This document shows positions 1-7,447 of a stretch of 21,285 bases of DNA, one piece after another. A program made the position numbers and the translations under genes. The notes under the pieces were generated by a model, which made no database searches, had not been told where the DNA came from, and saw nothing but the letters and a program-made list of their open reading frames with translations. The first letter of the stretch is position 1; the number at the start of each line of letters is the position of its first letter. The stretch comes from an uncultured Chromatiaceae bacterium (GTDB taxonomy: Bacteria; Pseudomonadota; Gammaproteobacteria; Enterobacterales; Alteromonadaceae), in NCBI GenBank assembly GCA_946482325.1, contig CAMLRA010000059.1, forward strand, positions 1-21,285, written 5' to 3'.

Positions 1-15
1 ATTTCGCGCCGTCTA

Positions 16-552
16 TTAACGCTTAGTCAGGATCTCTTCATGGTGCGCCGCAGCCCACTCATTCCACACGTCGACTTTGGCATTATAGTTCAGCAGCGCC
101 TGGCTACCTGCTTCAGCTAACAGAGCGTCGATCTGTTTCACATATTTCTTCTCAACTTTTGAGAAAGGAACTACGTCAATACCTTTGTCATTCAATGCTT
201 TTTTCATGGTGTGAGTTTTCAGCAACTGCAACTGACCATTTTCAACGTAGAAGAACTGACTTTCTTTATTAATAGTTTTGAATTTCGGTTTCACCGGACG
301 TTTGGCATCAAACTCTTGTACTTCTTCTTCCTGATTCAATACAACGGTGCCTTCGGCATTTAATTTATAGCCCAGCTGTTCTAGCGTGAAGCCTTGAGAA
401 CGGGCAAATTCACGCACTTTTTCTAAGACTTCAGATTCTTTTTGCCGCTCATCAAGTACCGATTTCAATACATCAATTACTTCCTGTAATTTTAATACAG
501 ACAACTCTTTTGCTGCTTTTTTTAACTCACGTTTATCAAGTAATAATGACAT
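16..552 (-). CDS. H-NS-like nucleoid-associated protein (atypical)
   Basis: 178 aa, cytoplasmic. Residues about 5-60 form a charged, probably coiled-coil segment ending in SQGFTLEQLG, which resembles the end of the oligomerisation domain of H-NS family proteins. A lysine/proline-rich linker (about 80-95) follows. Residues about 98-130 (FFYVENGQLQ ... TMKKALNDKGIDVVPF) can be aligned to the H-NS DNA-binding domain. However, the Q/RGR loop that enters the AT minor groove is not present, and a 45-residue extension (about 132-178) is added. Length is above the usual 100-137 aa of H-NS. The start is ATG with an AAGG-type ribosome site about 8 bases upstream. The upstream region is AT-rich, as is common for nucleoid protein genes. 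Assignment to the H-NS family comes from the N-terminal pattern. The DNA-binding role is inferred, and it could instead be an H-NS partner or an unrelated coiled-coil protein. Confidence 0.6.
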   Translation of the reverse strand: MSLLLDKRELKKAAKELSVLKLQEVIDVLKSVLDERQKESEVLEKVREFARSQGFTLEQLGYKLNAEGTVVLNQEEEVQEFDAKRPVKPKFKTINKESQFFYVENGQLQLLKTHTMKKALNDKGIDVVPFSKVEKKYVKQIDALLAEAGSQALLNYNAKVDVWNEWAAAHHEEILTKR

Positions 553-727
553 AAAGCGAACCTTCTATGTTGGCGATATAATATCTGTCGACATATTAGT
601 GATATTCAATACAAAAAGAAATGGGAATACAATAAATTCCACATCAGTTACAACAGCCTCAGCTGGTCGGTGCTGGCATTTGAGCTGAATTCAGGTATCT
701 TAGGCCAAATTTTCCCGGGGATCTGAG
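553..727. other. Divergent AT-rich intergenic region between the H-NS-like gene and can
   Basis: 175 bases containing the start regions of two divergent genes. Two perfect palindromes are visible: GATATAATATC at 575-585 and CTGAATTCAG at 685-694. They lie near the H-NS-like start and about 34 bases before the can start. The first sits in an AT-rich block that could include a -10 element for the minus-strand gene. I could not find a convincing paired -35/-10 for either gene. No small gene is apparent. Confidence 0.4.
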
Positions 728-1381
728 ATGCAGTCTTTACAACACTTGTTTGAAAATAATAAAGCATGGGCTGACCGAATCGAGCGGGAAGCGCCTGGAT
801 TTTTCAAGAAATTGTCGGCACAACAAGCACCTGAATATCTGTGGATTGGCTGCTCTGACAGCCGGGTTCCGGCCAATGATATTGTTGGTTTATTACCAGG
901 CGAGTTGTTTGTACACCGTAACGTCGCCAATCTGGTACTGCATGCGGACATCAATTGTTTGTCGGTATTACAGTACGCCATTGATGTGCTGAAAGTGAAA
1001 CATATCATCGTCTGCGGCCATTACGGCTGTGGGGGCATTAATGCCGCTATCAGTAAACAAAAAGTCGGTCTGGTGGATAACTGGTTACGGAATATCAAAG
1101 ACATTTATACAATCCACAAAGCTGAACTTGAGGCTCTGGAAACGGAAGCGGAGCGGCAAAACCGCATGTGCGAACTCAATGTCATGGAGCAGGTGCGTAA
1201 TGTGTGTCACACCAGTGTGGTACAGGATGCCTGGGACCGGGGTCAGGAACTGGCTGTTCACGGCTGGGTGTACAGTCTGCGCAACGGCCGGGTGAAAGAT
1301 TTAAAAGTCAGCCACTGCAGCGCCGAGCAGATCGATAATATCTATGCGCTGGATATGACTGATGATCTGAAAGACAAATAA
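728..1381 (+). CDS. can: Beta-class carbonic anhydrase
   Basis: 217 aa, cytoplasmic zinc enzyme interconverting CO2 and bicarbonate, which supplies bicarbonate for carboxylation reactions. The zinc ligands fall at the same positions as in E. coli Can: Cys42 and Asp44 in GCSDSR (Arg46 being the partner of Asp44), then His98 and Cys101 in CGHYGCGG. The length matches the family (about 220 aa). The start is the ATG at 728 with a GGGG stretch 7 bases upstream, and the protein begins like E. coli Can, so no extension is needed. The stop codon ends at 1381, directly against the stop codon of the opposite-strand gene. No terminator hairpin is visible between them. It appears to be monocistronic. A palindrome at 685-694 is the only candidate control element seen upstream. 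Confidence 0.96.
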   Translation: MQSLQHLFENNKAWADRIEREAPGFFKKLSAQQAPEYLWIGCSDSRVPANDIVGLLPGELFVHRNVANLVLHADINCLSVLQYAIDVLKVKHIIVCGHYGCGGINAAISKQKVGLVDNWLRNIKDIYTIHKAELEALETEAERQNRMCELNVMEQVRNVCHTSVVQDAWDRGQELAVHGWVYSLRNGRVKDLKVSHCSAEQIDNIYALDMTDDLKDK

Positions 1382-1915
1382 CTACTTGAATACTACTGCT
1401 GCGTCCGGTGCCTGTTGATACACGGCACTGTGACCTGCGACCCACTTGCCCTGTTGCAGATATTCTGCGGTCGTTGTCAGAGTGTTTTCAGACAACTTTG
1501 ATGACGAGCGGACTTTGGTGATACCTTTGGCATTATTTTCCACCGTTTCTTCAGCCGTTAGCACCTGATTTTTCTGGTCTATCGACATAGTGCCATGCGT
1601 ATAGAAACCGGCAGTGGTAAAATAATAATAAACCAGAGTCTGCTGTTTCTTATCATAAAACAGCATGGTCTCACCGCCATACTCGCCCTGATTCACCGAA
1701 TGGCTGATTTTAATCGCAGTGCCATTTAACGCCCGCTCCCAGCGGCTGATATCAATCATTTCTGGCTGGCCAGGCTGAGACAACAAACCTCGCCAGGTTT
1801 TACCAATATAAGGCCGCAGCGGCTCCAGCTCCGCGCTGAGCGTGAACTGCTCTGCAGCAGACAAGGTGCCAGTGACCAATAGCACCGCATTGAACCATAA
1901 CGCTTTAATTTGCAT
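1382..1915 (-). CDS. Secreted hypothetical protein, possible lipocalin/DUF1579-like barrel
   Basis: 177 aa. The N-terminus (residues 1-21, KALWFNAVLLVTGTLSAAEQ with a basic start, hydrophobic core and an AxA-like cleavage region) looks like a Sec signal peptide, so the mature protein should be periplasmic. The rest is rich in alternating beta-strand segments: LEPLRPYIGKTWRG, then GTAIKISHSV, ETMLFYDKKQQTLVYYYFT, and TLTTTAEYLQQGKW. This is the layout expected of a small lipid- or ligand-binding beta-barrel of the DUF1579/lipocalin type. That fold is inferred from the pattern only. The start ATG has an AGGAG site 7 bases upstream and overlaps the end of the thioesterase gene by 11 bases. It is therefore the third gene of the purU operon and likely translationally coupled. 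The function is unknown. Confidence 0.75.
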   Translation of the reverse strand: MQIKALWFNAVLLVTGTLSAAEQFTLSAELEPLRPYIGKTWRGLLSQPGQPEMIDISRWERALNGTAIKISHSVNQGEYGGETMLFYDKKQQTLVYYYFTTAGFYTHGTMSIDQKNQVLTAEETVENNAKGITKVRSSSKLSENTLTTTAEYLQQGKWVAGHSAVYQQAPDAAVVFK

Positions 1916-2393
1916 GCTGTTGCTCCTGATAGAAATCCAGCATTTGCTGTTCCACAGTCTGTGAAAACTGCTTCATCTGAATGGCGTATTGTTCAAGAAA
2001 CTTATCTTCGGCGGTCTCAGGCACCCAGGCCGGGACTGTCGCAGTATTGCCCTGCTCGTCCAGTGCCACAAAAGTAATAATGCAGTGATTGGTTTCTGCC
2101 AGCTCACCACTTTTACTATCACCGGAACGCACCTGTACAAAAATATGCATGCTGGTACTGCCGGTGTGTACTACTTTGGCTTCCAGTTCGACTAAATGGC
2201 CAACCAGAATGGGCCGGCGAAAGCGGATGGTGCCAACTGACACTGTGACGCAATACAGACCGCTCCAGCGCGCAGCGCAAGCGTAGGCTGCCTGATCCAG
2301 CCATTTCATGACCATGCCGCCATGCACTTTGCCACCAAAGTTGACATGGGTCGGTTCGGCCAGAAAACGAAATTCTACTGTTCTTGGCTGCAT
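1905..2393 (-). CDS. Acyl-CoA thioesterase, hotdog fold (YciA/ACOT7-like)
   Basis: 162 aa, cytoplasmic. It hydrolyses acyl-CoA thioesters to free fatty acid and CoA. The N-terminal half carries the hotdog signature VNFGGKVHGGMVMKWLDQAA, with Asn18 and Asp33 as the probable catalytic or substrate-positioning residues. TVSVGTIRFRRPILVGHLVE follows, which is typical of the YciA/cytosolic long-chain thioesterase branch. A charged helical tail (about 125-162) extends past the core. An in-frame upstream start exists at 2462 inside the purU end. The ATG at 2393 is preferred because AGGAG lies 6 bases before it and the family begins there. It follows purU by 22 bases and overlaps the next gene by 11, so the three are probably one transcript. 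The exact substrate chain length cannot be read from sequence. Confidence 0.9.
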   Translation of the reverse strand: MQPRTVEFRFLAEPTHVNFGGKVHGGMVMKWLDQAAYACAARWSGLYCVTVSVGTIRFRRPILVGHLVELEAKVVHTGSTSMHIFVQVRSGDSKSGELAETNHCIITFVALDEQGNTATVPAWVPETAEDKFLEQYAIQMKQFSQTVEQQMLDFYQEQQHAN

Positions 2394-2415
2394 ATAGGCT
2401 CCTGTCGCGCTTTTT

Positions 2416-3249
2416 TCAGAGTATGACGGTTTTATTGCCGTGCACAAATACCCGGTCTTCAACCACCAGTTCCAGCGCTTTAGTCAGTACATTTTTTTCC
2501 ACATCGCGGCCGGCCTTTGCCATATCTTTTGCACTATAAGTGTGGTCAACATTGGTCACCATCTGTTTAATAATAGGCCCTTCATCTAAATGGTCAGTGA
2601 CAAAATGCGCGGTGGCACCAATGATTTTGACACCACGATTAAAGGCCTGGCGATAAGGGTGTGCGCCAATAAATGCCGGCAAAAAACTATGATGGATATT
2701 GATAATCCGATTTGGATAAGCCGCGACAAAATCCGGGCTTAATACCCGCATAAATTTGGCTAGCACCAGATAATCTGGCTGATACTGCGCAATTTGTGCT
2801 GCTAATAATTGTTCATGCTCTATCCGGCTTACGCCCTGATGGTCAATAAAATGATATGGCAAATCGAATTTCTCGGTCAGCGCCTGTAAATGCGGGTGAT
2901 TGCCGATGACCGCAGCAATATCCAACTCCAACGAGCCATCAAACACCTTCATCAGAATATCGCCGAGGCAATGCGCTTCTTTGGTGACTAAGATCACCAC
3001 GCGTTTTTTTGCCGTACCGACTAATTGCCGCTCACTGCCCTGTGGCAAAGCGCGGTCCAGATCAAGCAGCAGCGTATGATCATTAAAAATCCCTTCCAGC
3101 TGGGTACGCATATAAAAGCGGCCAGAATCCGGATCGACATATTCGGTATTACGGGTGATATTCAGCTGATGCTTGTAACAAATATTGGTAATTTGTGCGA
3201 TAAGCCCCTTTGAATCCGGGCATTCAATTAATAGTGTTTTCTGTTCCAT
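2416..3249 (-). CDS. purU: Formyltetrahydrofolate deformylase
   Basis: 277 aa, cytoplasmic. It hydrolyses 10-formyl-THF to formate and THF, balancing one-carbon units and supplying formate for PurT-dependent purine synthesis. An N-terminal ACT domain (about 5-85, starting LLIECPDSKGLIAQITNICY) is followed by the formyltransferase-type catalytic domain (about 85-277). The catalytic triad of this fold is visible as Asn184 and His186 in RIINIHHSFLPAF and Asp222 in LDEGPII. The length equals E. coli PurU (280 aa). The ATG at 3249 aligns with the E. coli N-terminus. A longer in-frame TTG start at 3282 exists but adds only unconserved residues. The ribosome site is weak. It is the first gene of the operon with the thioesterase and the small secreted protein, and it diverges from trmO across about 160 bases. 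Confidence 0.95.
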   Translation of the reverse strand: MEQKTLLIECPDSKGLIAQITNICYKHQLNITRNTEYVDPDSGRFYMRTQLEGIFNDHTLLLDLDRALPQGSERQLVGTAKKRVVILVTKEAHCLGDILMKVFDGSLELDIAAVIGNHPHLQALTEKFDLPYHFIDHQGVSRIEHEQLLAAQIAQYQPDYLVLAKFMRVLSPDFVAAYPNRIINIHHSFLPAFIGAHPYRQAFNRGVKIIGATAHFVTDHLDEGPIIKQMVTNVDHTYSAKDMAKAGRDVEKNVLTKALELVVEDRVFVHGNKTVIL

Positions 3250-3408
3250 CGAATCACAACTCTTTACGTCATTAGCAAGCAAATCACTCTAGACACCCAG
3301 ACAGCCAAGAGCAAGCACTTCTGCATCGGCAACAGCTGAACCTTGTTGTTTGCCCACCGGCACCGGATAATGACGGGAAGATACCAGCCAGAGATTGTTG
3401 TTCTGCCC

Positions 3409-4200
3409 ATGGACCAGACGTTTAGCTTCCCGGCGCTCGGATTTATCCAGTCGCCTTATAAACAGAAATTTGCCATTCCACGCCAGCCGGGTCTGATCCC
3501 GGAAGCCCGCGGTGAACTGGTGTTGCATCCACCTTATGCCGATGACGCCATAGTACGTGGCATCGAAGCATTCTCGCATTTGTGGCTGGTATTTGTGTTC
3601 CACGAAACGGCAGACAAAGGCTGGTCGCCGCTGGTTCGGCCGCCTCGCCTCGGTGGTAATACCAAAAAAGGTGTGTTTGCCACCCGCGCCACTTTCAGGC
3701 CCAATCCGATAGGCTTATCGGTGGTGAAACTGGAAGGTGTCAGCCGGCGCGGTGAACTGCTGGTGTTACATTTATCCGGTATTGATCTGCTCGACGGCAC
3801 GCCCGTACTAGACATCAAGCCTTACCTGCCATACTCAGACGCCTTGCCGGATGCCTTGGGTGGTTTTGCTGATGCTGCGCCGGAAACCGCGATGACGGTC
3901 AGTTTCAGCGAAGCCGCTGTGCAGTTTTGCCAAAAGCAGCGCCAATACCCGCACCTGCAGCTGTTTATCGAAAAAGTATTGAAACAGGACCCAAGGCCAC
4001 CCTATAAAAAACAGCGCGAAGACATACAAACCTATGGTATGACTTTATATCACTACAACATCAAATGGACTGTCGATGGCAACCACAATCACGTTACCGA
4101 CATTTTTGTACTCCCTGCGGAAGACGTTGCTGCTGAGCCCACTGCTACTAATGCCAGCTCTGGCGCAGACACTACCGCCGTTACCGGAGCCGGTCAGTAA
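3409..4200 (+). CDS. trmO: tRNA (N6-threonylcarbamoyladenosine37-N6)-methyltransferase
   Basis: 263 aa. TrmO (TsaA/YaeB, UPF0066) uses S-adenosylmethionine to methylate t6A37 in threonine tRNAs. The family signature GVFATRATFRPNPIGLS is present, together with GFIQSPYKQKFAIPRQPGL near the N-terminus, GIEAFSHLWLVFVFH, VRPPRLGG and DGTPVLDIKPYLPY. QDPRPPYKK lies in the C-terminal domain. The start is uncertain. The ATG at 3409 best matches E. coli TrmO but lacks a clear ribosome site; an ATG at 3370 and a TTG at 3343 are in frame. The family normally ends near residue 240 (IFVLPAED). Here about 22 extra Ala/Thr-rich residues follow, encoded over the signal peptide of the next gene in a different frame. 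This tail is probably a by-product of that overlap. Confidence 0.93.
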   Translation: MDQTFSFPALGFIQSPYKQKFAIPRQPGLIPEARGELVLHPPYADDAIVRGIEAFSHLWLVFVFHETADKGWSPLVRPPRLGGNTKKGVFATRATFRPNPIGLSVVKLEGVSRRGELLVLHLSGIDLLDGTPVLDIKPYLPYSDALPDALGGFADAAPETAMTVSFSEAAVQFCQKQRQYPHLQLFIEKVLKQDPRPPYKKQREDIQTYGMTLYHYNIKWTVDGNHNHVTDIFVLPAEDVAAEPTATNASSGADTTAVTGAGQ

Positions 4201-5173
4201 TAATCCGGTATTAACCACCAGTATCCGCGGCAAAACTTATATCGCCAGTTTTGCCGGGCTTGGTGAAGGTAAAACCGCAGCGGATGCGCATAGCAAAGCC
4301 TGGATGTTGATCTCCGGTGACAGCAGCTGGCAAAAACTGCCAAATGTGCCCAGCAGCCTTGGCCACAATAGCCGCCTGGCGATGACGGCGACTGTGCTGG
4401 AGCAAAATTTTTATCTGTTTGGTGGTTATTCGGTGGCCCGCGATGGCACTGAAGTCACACAACCGGACAGCTACCGCTTTAGCGTCATCAGTAAAAACTA
4501 CACCAGGTTGCCGGATATGCCGGTGGCGGTCGATGACAGTGTCGCCCTTACCTATCAAAACCGTTATATCTACCTCGTCAGCGGCTGGCATAACGACGGC
4601 AATATTAATCTGGTGCAGGTATTTGATAACTTTACGCAGAAATGGAGCCAGGCCACCCCCTTTCCCGGCACACCGGTGTTTGGCCATGCGGCTGCCATTG
4701 AAGGCAACGTGATGGTGGTGTGCGATGGTGTCGCGACCAGTCTCAACGCGGCCGGCGAGCGCAGCTATGTTGCAAGCCCGGCTTGTTATCGTGGCGAAAT
4801 CAACAGCAGCAACGTGCGTAAAATCAACTGGCAAGCGATCCCACACCCAACCGGGACTGCACGTTACCGGCAAGCCGCATTGCCAGTGACTATTGAAGGC
4901 GAGCATTATCTGGCGTTTTTCGGTGGCAGCAGCACGCCCTACAATTTCAATGGCATCGGATACAACGGCAAGCCGGCCGAACCAGACGATAAAGTCTGGT
5001 TGTATCAGCTCAACAGCCAAAAGTGGCGTCTGGGTAAAAACAGTGCTGCCGTAATGGACCTGCGTAATCTTGTTGATATGGACGGCGGCATTTACAGCCT
5101 TGGTGGTATGGGCGCCGGTCAGCAAGTACAATCAGACTTCAGAAAACAGCAAATCACCCTTCTGCCCGACTAA
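4076..5173 (+). CDS. Periplasmic Kelch-repeat beta-propeller protein
   Basis: 365 aa. Residues 1-31 ([21 protein letters not shown]) make a good Sec signal peptide with cleavage after ALAQ. Kelch-type blades follow: [40 protein letters not shown] and [11 protein letters not shown]. Each has a hydrophobic strand running into a Gly-Gly or Ser-Gly turn, with W-containing strands such as [10 protein letters not shown] and KWRLGKNSA. The layout resembles NanM (N-acetylneuraminate epimerase). No sialic-acid genes lie nearby, so that activity is not claimed. The start is hard to fix: ATG 4076 gives the full signal peptide and overlaps trmO by 125 bases; TTG 4106 or ATG 4151 would shorten the overlap but the latter loses most of the signal. 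No strong ribosome site is visible, which suggests coupling to trmO translation. proS follows after 52 bases. Confidence 0.8.
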   Translation: MATTITLPTFLYSLRKTLLLSPLLLMPALAQTLPPLPEPVSNNPVLTTSIRGKTYIASFAGLGEGKTAADAHSKAWMLISGDSSWQKLPNVPSSLGHNSRLAMTATVLEQNFYLFGGYSVARDGTEVTQPDSYRFSVISKNYTRLPDMPVAVDDSVALTYQNRYIYLVSGWHNDGNINLVQVFDNFTQKWSQATPFPGTPVFGHAAAIEGNVMVVCDGVATSLNAAGERSYVASPACYRGEINSSNVRKINWQAIPHPTGTARYRQAALPVTIEGEHYLAFFGGSSTPYNFNGIGYNGKPAEPDDKVWLYQLNSQKWRLGKNSAAVMDLRNLVDMDGGIYSLGGMGAGQQVQSDFRKQQITLLPD

Positions 5174-5225
5174 ACCCCTTGTTAGAATAGGGCCAAATTA
5201 TTTGTATTTCAGAGCGAACTCAGCA

Positions 5226-6950
5226 ATGCGCACTAGTCAGTACCTGTTATCCACGTTAAAAGAAACACCGGCCGATGCCGAGATTATCAGCCATCAATTG
5301 ATGCTGCGTGCCGGCATGATCCGCCGGGAAGCCTCCGGCATGTACACCTGGCTGCCAAACGGCATCCGGGTGCTGCGCAAAGTCGAAGCTATTGTGCGCG
5401 AAGAAATGAACAAAGCCGGCGCCATTGAAGTGCTGATGCCGATGGTACAACCGGCTGAACTCTGGCAGGAATCTGGCCGTTGGGAAAAAATGGATGCGGA
5501 ATTACTGCGTTTTAAAGACCGCCACCAGCGTGACTTTGTACTGGGCCCAACACATGAAGAAGTCATCACCGACCTGGTGCGTAAAGAAGTCAGCAGCTAC
5601 AAACAGCTGCCACTGAATTTGTACCAAATCCAGACCAAATTCCGCGACGAACGCCGGCCACGTTTTGGTGTGATGCGCGCACGTGAATTCCTGATGAAAG
5701 ACGCCTACTCCTTCCACCTCAGTCAGGAATGTCTGGAAAAAACTTATCAGGCCATGTACCAGGCTTACAGCAATATCTTTACCCGTTTAGGTCTTGAGTT
5801 CCGCCCGGTTTTGGCCGACACCGGCGCCATTGGTGGTGCTGTCTCCCACGAATTCCACGTATTAGCCTCATCCGGTGAAGATGCGATTGTGTTTTCAGAT
5901 GCCAGCGATTACGCGGCTAATATTGAAAAAGCTGAAGCACTGGCGCCGGCCACGCCACGCCCTGCAGCGACGGCACCTGTCACGGAAATCGCTACGCCAA
6001 ATGCCGGCACTATCGCAGAGGTAGCGGCGTTATTGGCAGTCGATGCCAGCCAAATCATCAAAACCCTGCTGGTTTACGGTGAACGCACAGATGACAGAGG
6101 CCCGCAGCCACTGGTCGCATTGTTATTACGCGGTGACCATGACCTGAACGAAATCAAAGCCGAGAAACTGGCAGGTATCCAAAGCCCACTGACTTTTGCC
6201 TCTGAAGCGGATATCCGTGCCGTCACAGGCGCATCAGCCGGTTCGCTTGGCCCTGTTGGCCTGTCCATTCGCATCGTTGCTGACCGCAGTGCTGCTGTGC
6301 TGGCTAACTTTGTTTGTGGCGCCAATAAAGATGGTTATCACTTAACCGGTGTTAATTTCGACCGTGACATCGCGCAATATGAAGTGGCAGACCTTCGCAA
6401 CGTCGTTGAAGGTGACCCAAGCCCTTGTGGCAAAGGCCATTTAGTGATTAAACGCGGTATTGAAGTCGGGCATATCTTCCAGCTCGGCGACCGTTATGCC
6501 GCAGCGATGAAGGCCGGCGTGTTGAACGAAGAAGGCAAACATCAGATCATGACGATGGGTTGTTATGGCGTCGGTGTGTCCCGTATTGTGGCGGCAGCGA
6601 TTGAACAAAACCACGACCAATACGGCATCATTTGGCCTGCTGCCATTGCACCGTTCCAGGTCGCTTTAGTGCCGATGAACATGCACAAATCGGTACGCAT
6701 TCAGGACACCGCCGAAGCGCTGTACCAAGCACTGACTGCTGCGGGCGTGGAAGTGCTGTTTGACGATCGTAAAGAACGCCCTGGTGTGATGTTCGCTGAT
6801 ATGGAACTGCTTGGCGTGCCACACCATATCGTGATTGGTGAACGCAATCTGGACGAACGTCTGGTCGAGTACAAAAACCGTCGCAGTGGCGAGAAATCGC
6901 TGTTGTCGATTGATGACGTGGTAGCAGAGATTTTGGCTAAGCTCGCTTAA
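5226..6950 (+). CDS. proS: Prolyl-tRNA synthetase with editing domain
   Basis: 574 aa, cytoplasmic. It charges tRNA-Pro with proline and clears mischarged Ala-tRNA-Pro. Its order matches bacterial-type ProRS (E. coli 572 aa). The class II catalytic core starts at [19 protein letters not shown]. Motif 2 is [17 protein letters not shown] YbaK-like insertion (INS) editing domain spans about residues 225-395 ([30 protein letters not shown]). Motif 3 lies in [15 protein letters not shown], and an anticodon-binding domain spans about 475-574 (FQVALVPMN ... [18 protein letters not shown]). The start at 5226 is chosen by alignment with the family. The frame is open 52 codons further upstream, overlapping the Kelch gene, but those residues are not part of ProRS. 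The ribosome site is weak. The gene ends at a strong hairpin terminator. Confidence 0.98.
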   Translation: MRTSQYLLSTLKETPADAEIISHQLMLRAGMIRREASGMYTWLPNGIRVLRKVEAIVREEMNKAGAIEVLMPMVQPAELWQESGRWEKMDAELLRFKDRHQRDFVLGPTHEEVITDLVRKEVSSYKQLPLNLYQIQTKFRDERRPRFGVMRAREFLMKDAYSFHLSQECLEKTYQAMYQAYSNIFTRLGLEFRPVLADTGAIGGAVSHEFHVLASSGEDAIVFSDASDYAANIEKAEALAPATPRPAATAPVTEIATPNAGTIAEVAALLAVDASQIIKTLLVYGERTDDRGPQPLVALLLRGDHDLNEIKAEKLAGIQSPLTFASEADIRAVTGASAGSLGPVGLSIRIVADRSAAVLANFVCGANKDGYHLTGVNFDRDIAQYEVADLRNVVEGDPSPCGKGHLVIKRGIEVGHIFQLGDRYAAAMKAGVLNEEGKHQIMTMGCYGVGVSRIVAAAIEQNHDQYGIIWPAAIAPFQVALVPMNMHKSVRIQDTAEALYQALTAAGVEVLFDDRKERPGVMFADMELLGVPHHIVIGERNLDERLVEYKNRRSGEKSLLSIDDVVAEILAKLA

Positions 6951-6968
6951 TCTGTCGCTGCATACTAC

Positions 6969-6990
6969 AAAGGCCGGCGTACCGGCCTTT
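6969..6990 (+). terminator. Rho-independent terminator of proS
   Basis: A perfect 9-bp stem AAAGGCCGG / CCGGCCTTT (6969-6977 and 6982-6990) with a CGTA loop begins 18 bases after the proS stop. It is followed by TTTGTTATTTC, a U-rich though interrupted tract. This is direct sequence evidence for intrinsic termination. Confidence 0.88.
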
Positions 6991-7075
6991 GTTATTTCAG
7001 AGGACGGAGTTTCCGGCCAATCCGTCGCGGTCAGTTCACCGTATAGCAATAAAATTGATTGGAAAAAGGTATGTT

Positions 7076-7372
7076 ATGTTCTGGAACAGTCGCGCTTTAC
7101 CTGAATTGCAGCAGCTGAACTTCCGCGATCGGATGGCAGTATTGCGCCGTGCCGCCGACCAGCTACCAACCCCGCAGAAGCTTATTCTGAACGTTTGGAA
7201 GCTATGTGTGTTAATCCCACCTTTTATGCTGATTGCTCGCGCTGAAAACATCTGGCAAGGCTTAGGTTTTGCGCTGGCTCTGGTGTTGATTTACCCGCTG
7301 CTGACCAGGCCTGTCACTTTCGCATTAGTTCGGCCTTTATTGGCCCAGGCACGCCGGCAGTTACAGTTATAA
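7076..7372 (+). CDS. Small two-helix inner-membrane protein, function unknown
   Basis: 98 aa. It has a charged cytoplasmic-looking N-terminus (NFRDRMAVLRRAADQ). Two hydrophobic segments follow at about 38-54 (LNVWKLCVLIPPFMLIA) and 60-78 (WQGLGFALALVLIYPLL), then a basic C-terminal tail (QARRQLQL). A helical hairpin in the inner membrane with both ends in the cytoplasm fits these charges. The ATG at 7076 is well supported by GGAAAAAGG ending 6 bases upstream; a longer in-frame start would run into the proS terminator. The gene sits between two terminators, so it should be its own transcription unit. I do not recognise the family with confidence; it may belong to a small domain of unknown function found in Alteromonadales (possibly DUF6170). 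Confidence 0.75.
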   Translation: MFWNSRALPELQQLNFRDRMAVLRRAADQLPTPQKLILNVWKLCVLIPPFMLIARAENIWQGLGFALALVLIYPLLTRPVTFALVRPLLAQARRQLQL

Positions 7373-7403
7373 CCACATAAAAAGCCACCCTGACTAAAGC
7401 ATA

Positions 7404-7431
7404 AAAAAAAGCGCCGACCGGCGCTTTTTTT
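7404..7431. terminator. Bidirectional terminator between the small membrane gene and the peptide transporter
   Basis: A run of A residues leads into GCGCC (7411-7415), loop GACC, GGCGC (7420-7424) and then seven T residues (7425-7431). A-tract, stem and T-tract make it functional in both directions. It lies 31 bases after the plus-strand stop at 7372 and 16 bases past the minus-strand transporter stop at 7448, so it should serve both genes. Confidence 0.93.
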
Positions 7432-7447
7432 AATAGATGTAACCGCG

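Noticed and set aside
700..1008. Open frames on both strands overlapping can (for example 700-1008 minus, 1029-1295 plus)
   Set aside because: The carbonic anhydrase has all catalytic residues and full length. These frames have no family features or ribosome sites.
4211..5131. 306-codon open frame on the minus strand opposite the Kelch gene
   Set aside because: The protein is His/Ala/Val-rich without a recognisable domain and lies wholly antisense to a plus-strand gene with a signal peptide and Kelch motifs. It is best explained by codon bias on the other strand.
4076..5173. Calling the Kelch gene nanM (sialic acid mutarotase)
   Set aside because: The propeller layout is similar, but there are no sialic acid genes nearby and I could not confirm NanM-specific residues.
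5070..5225. Upstream in-frame extension of proS by 52 codons
   Set aside because: It overlaps the Kelch gene, has no ProRS similarity, and the ATG at 5226 aligns with the family N-terminus.
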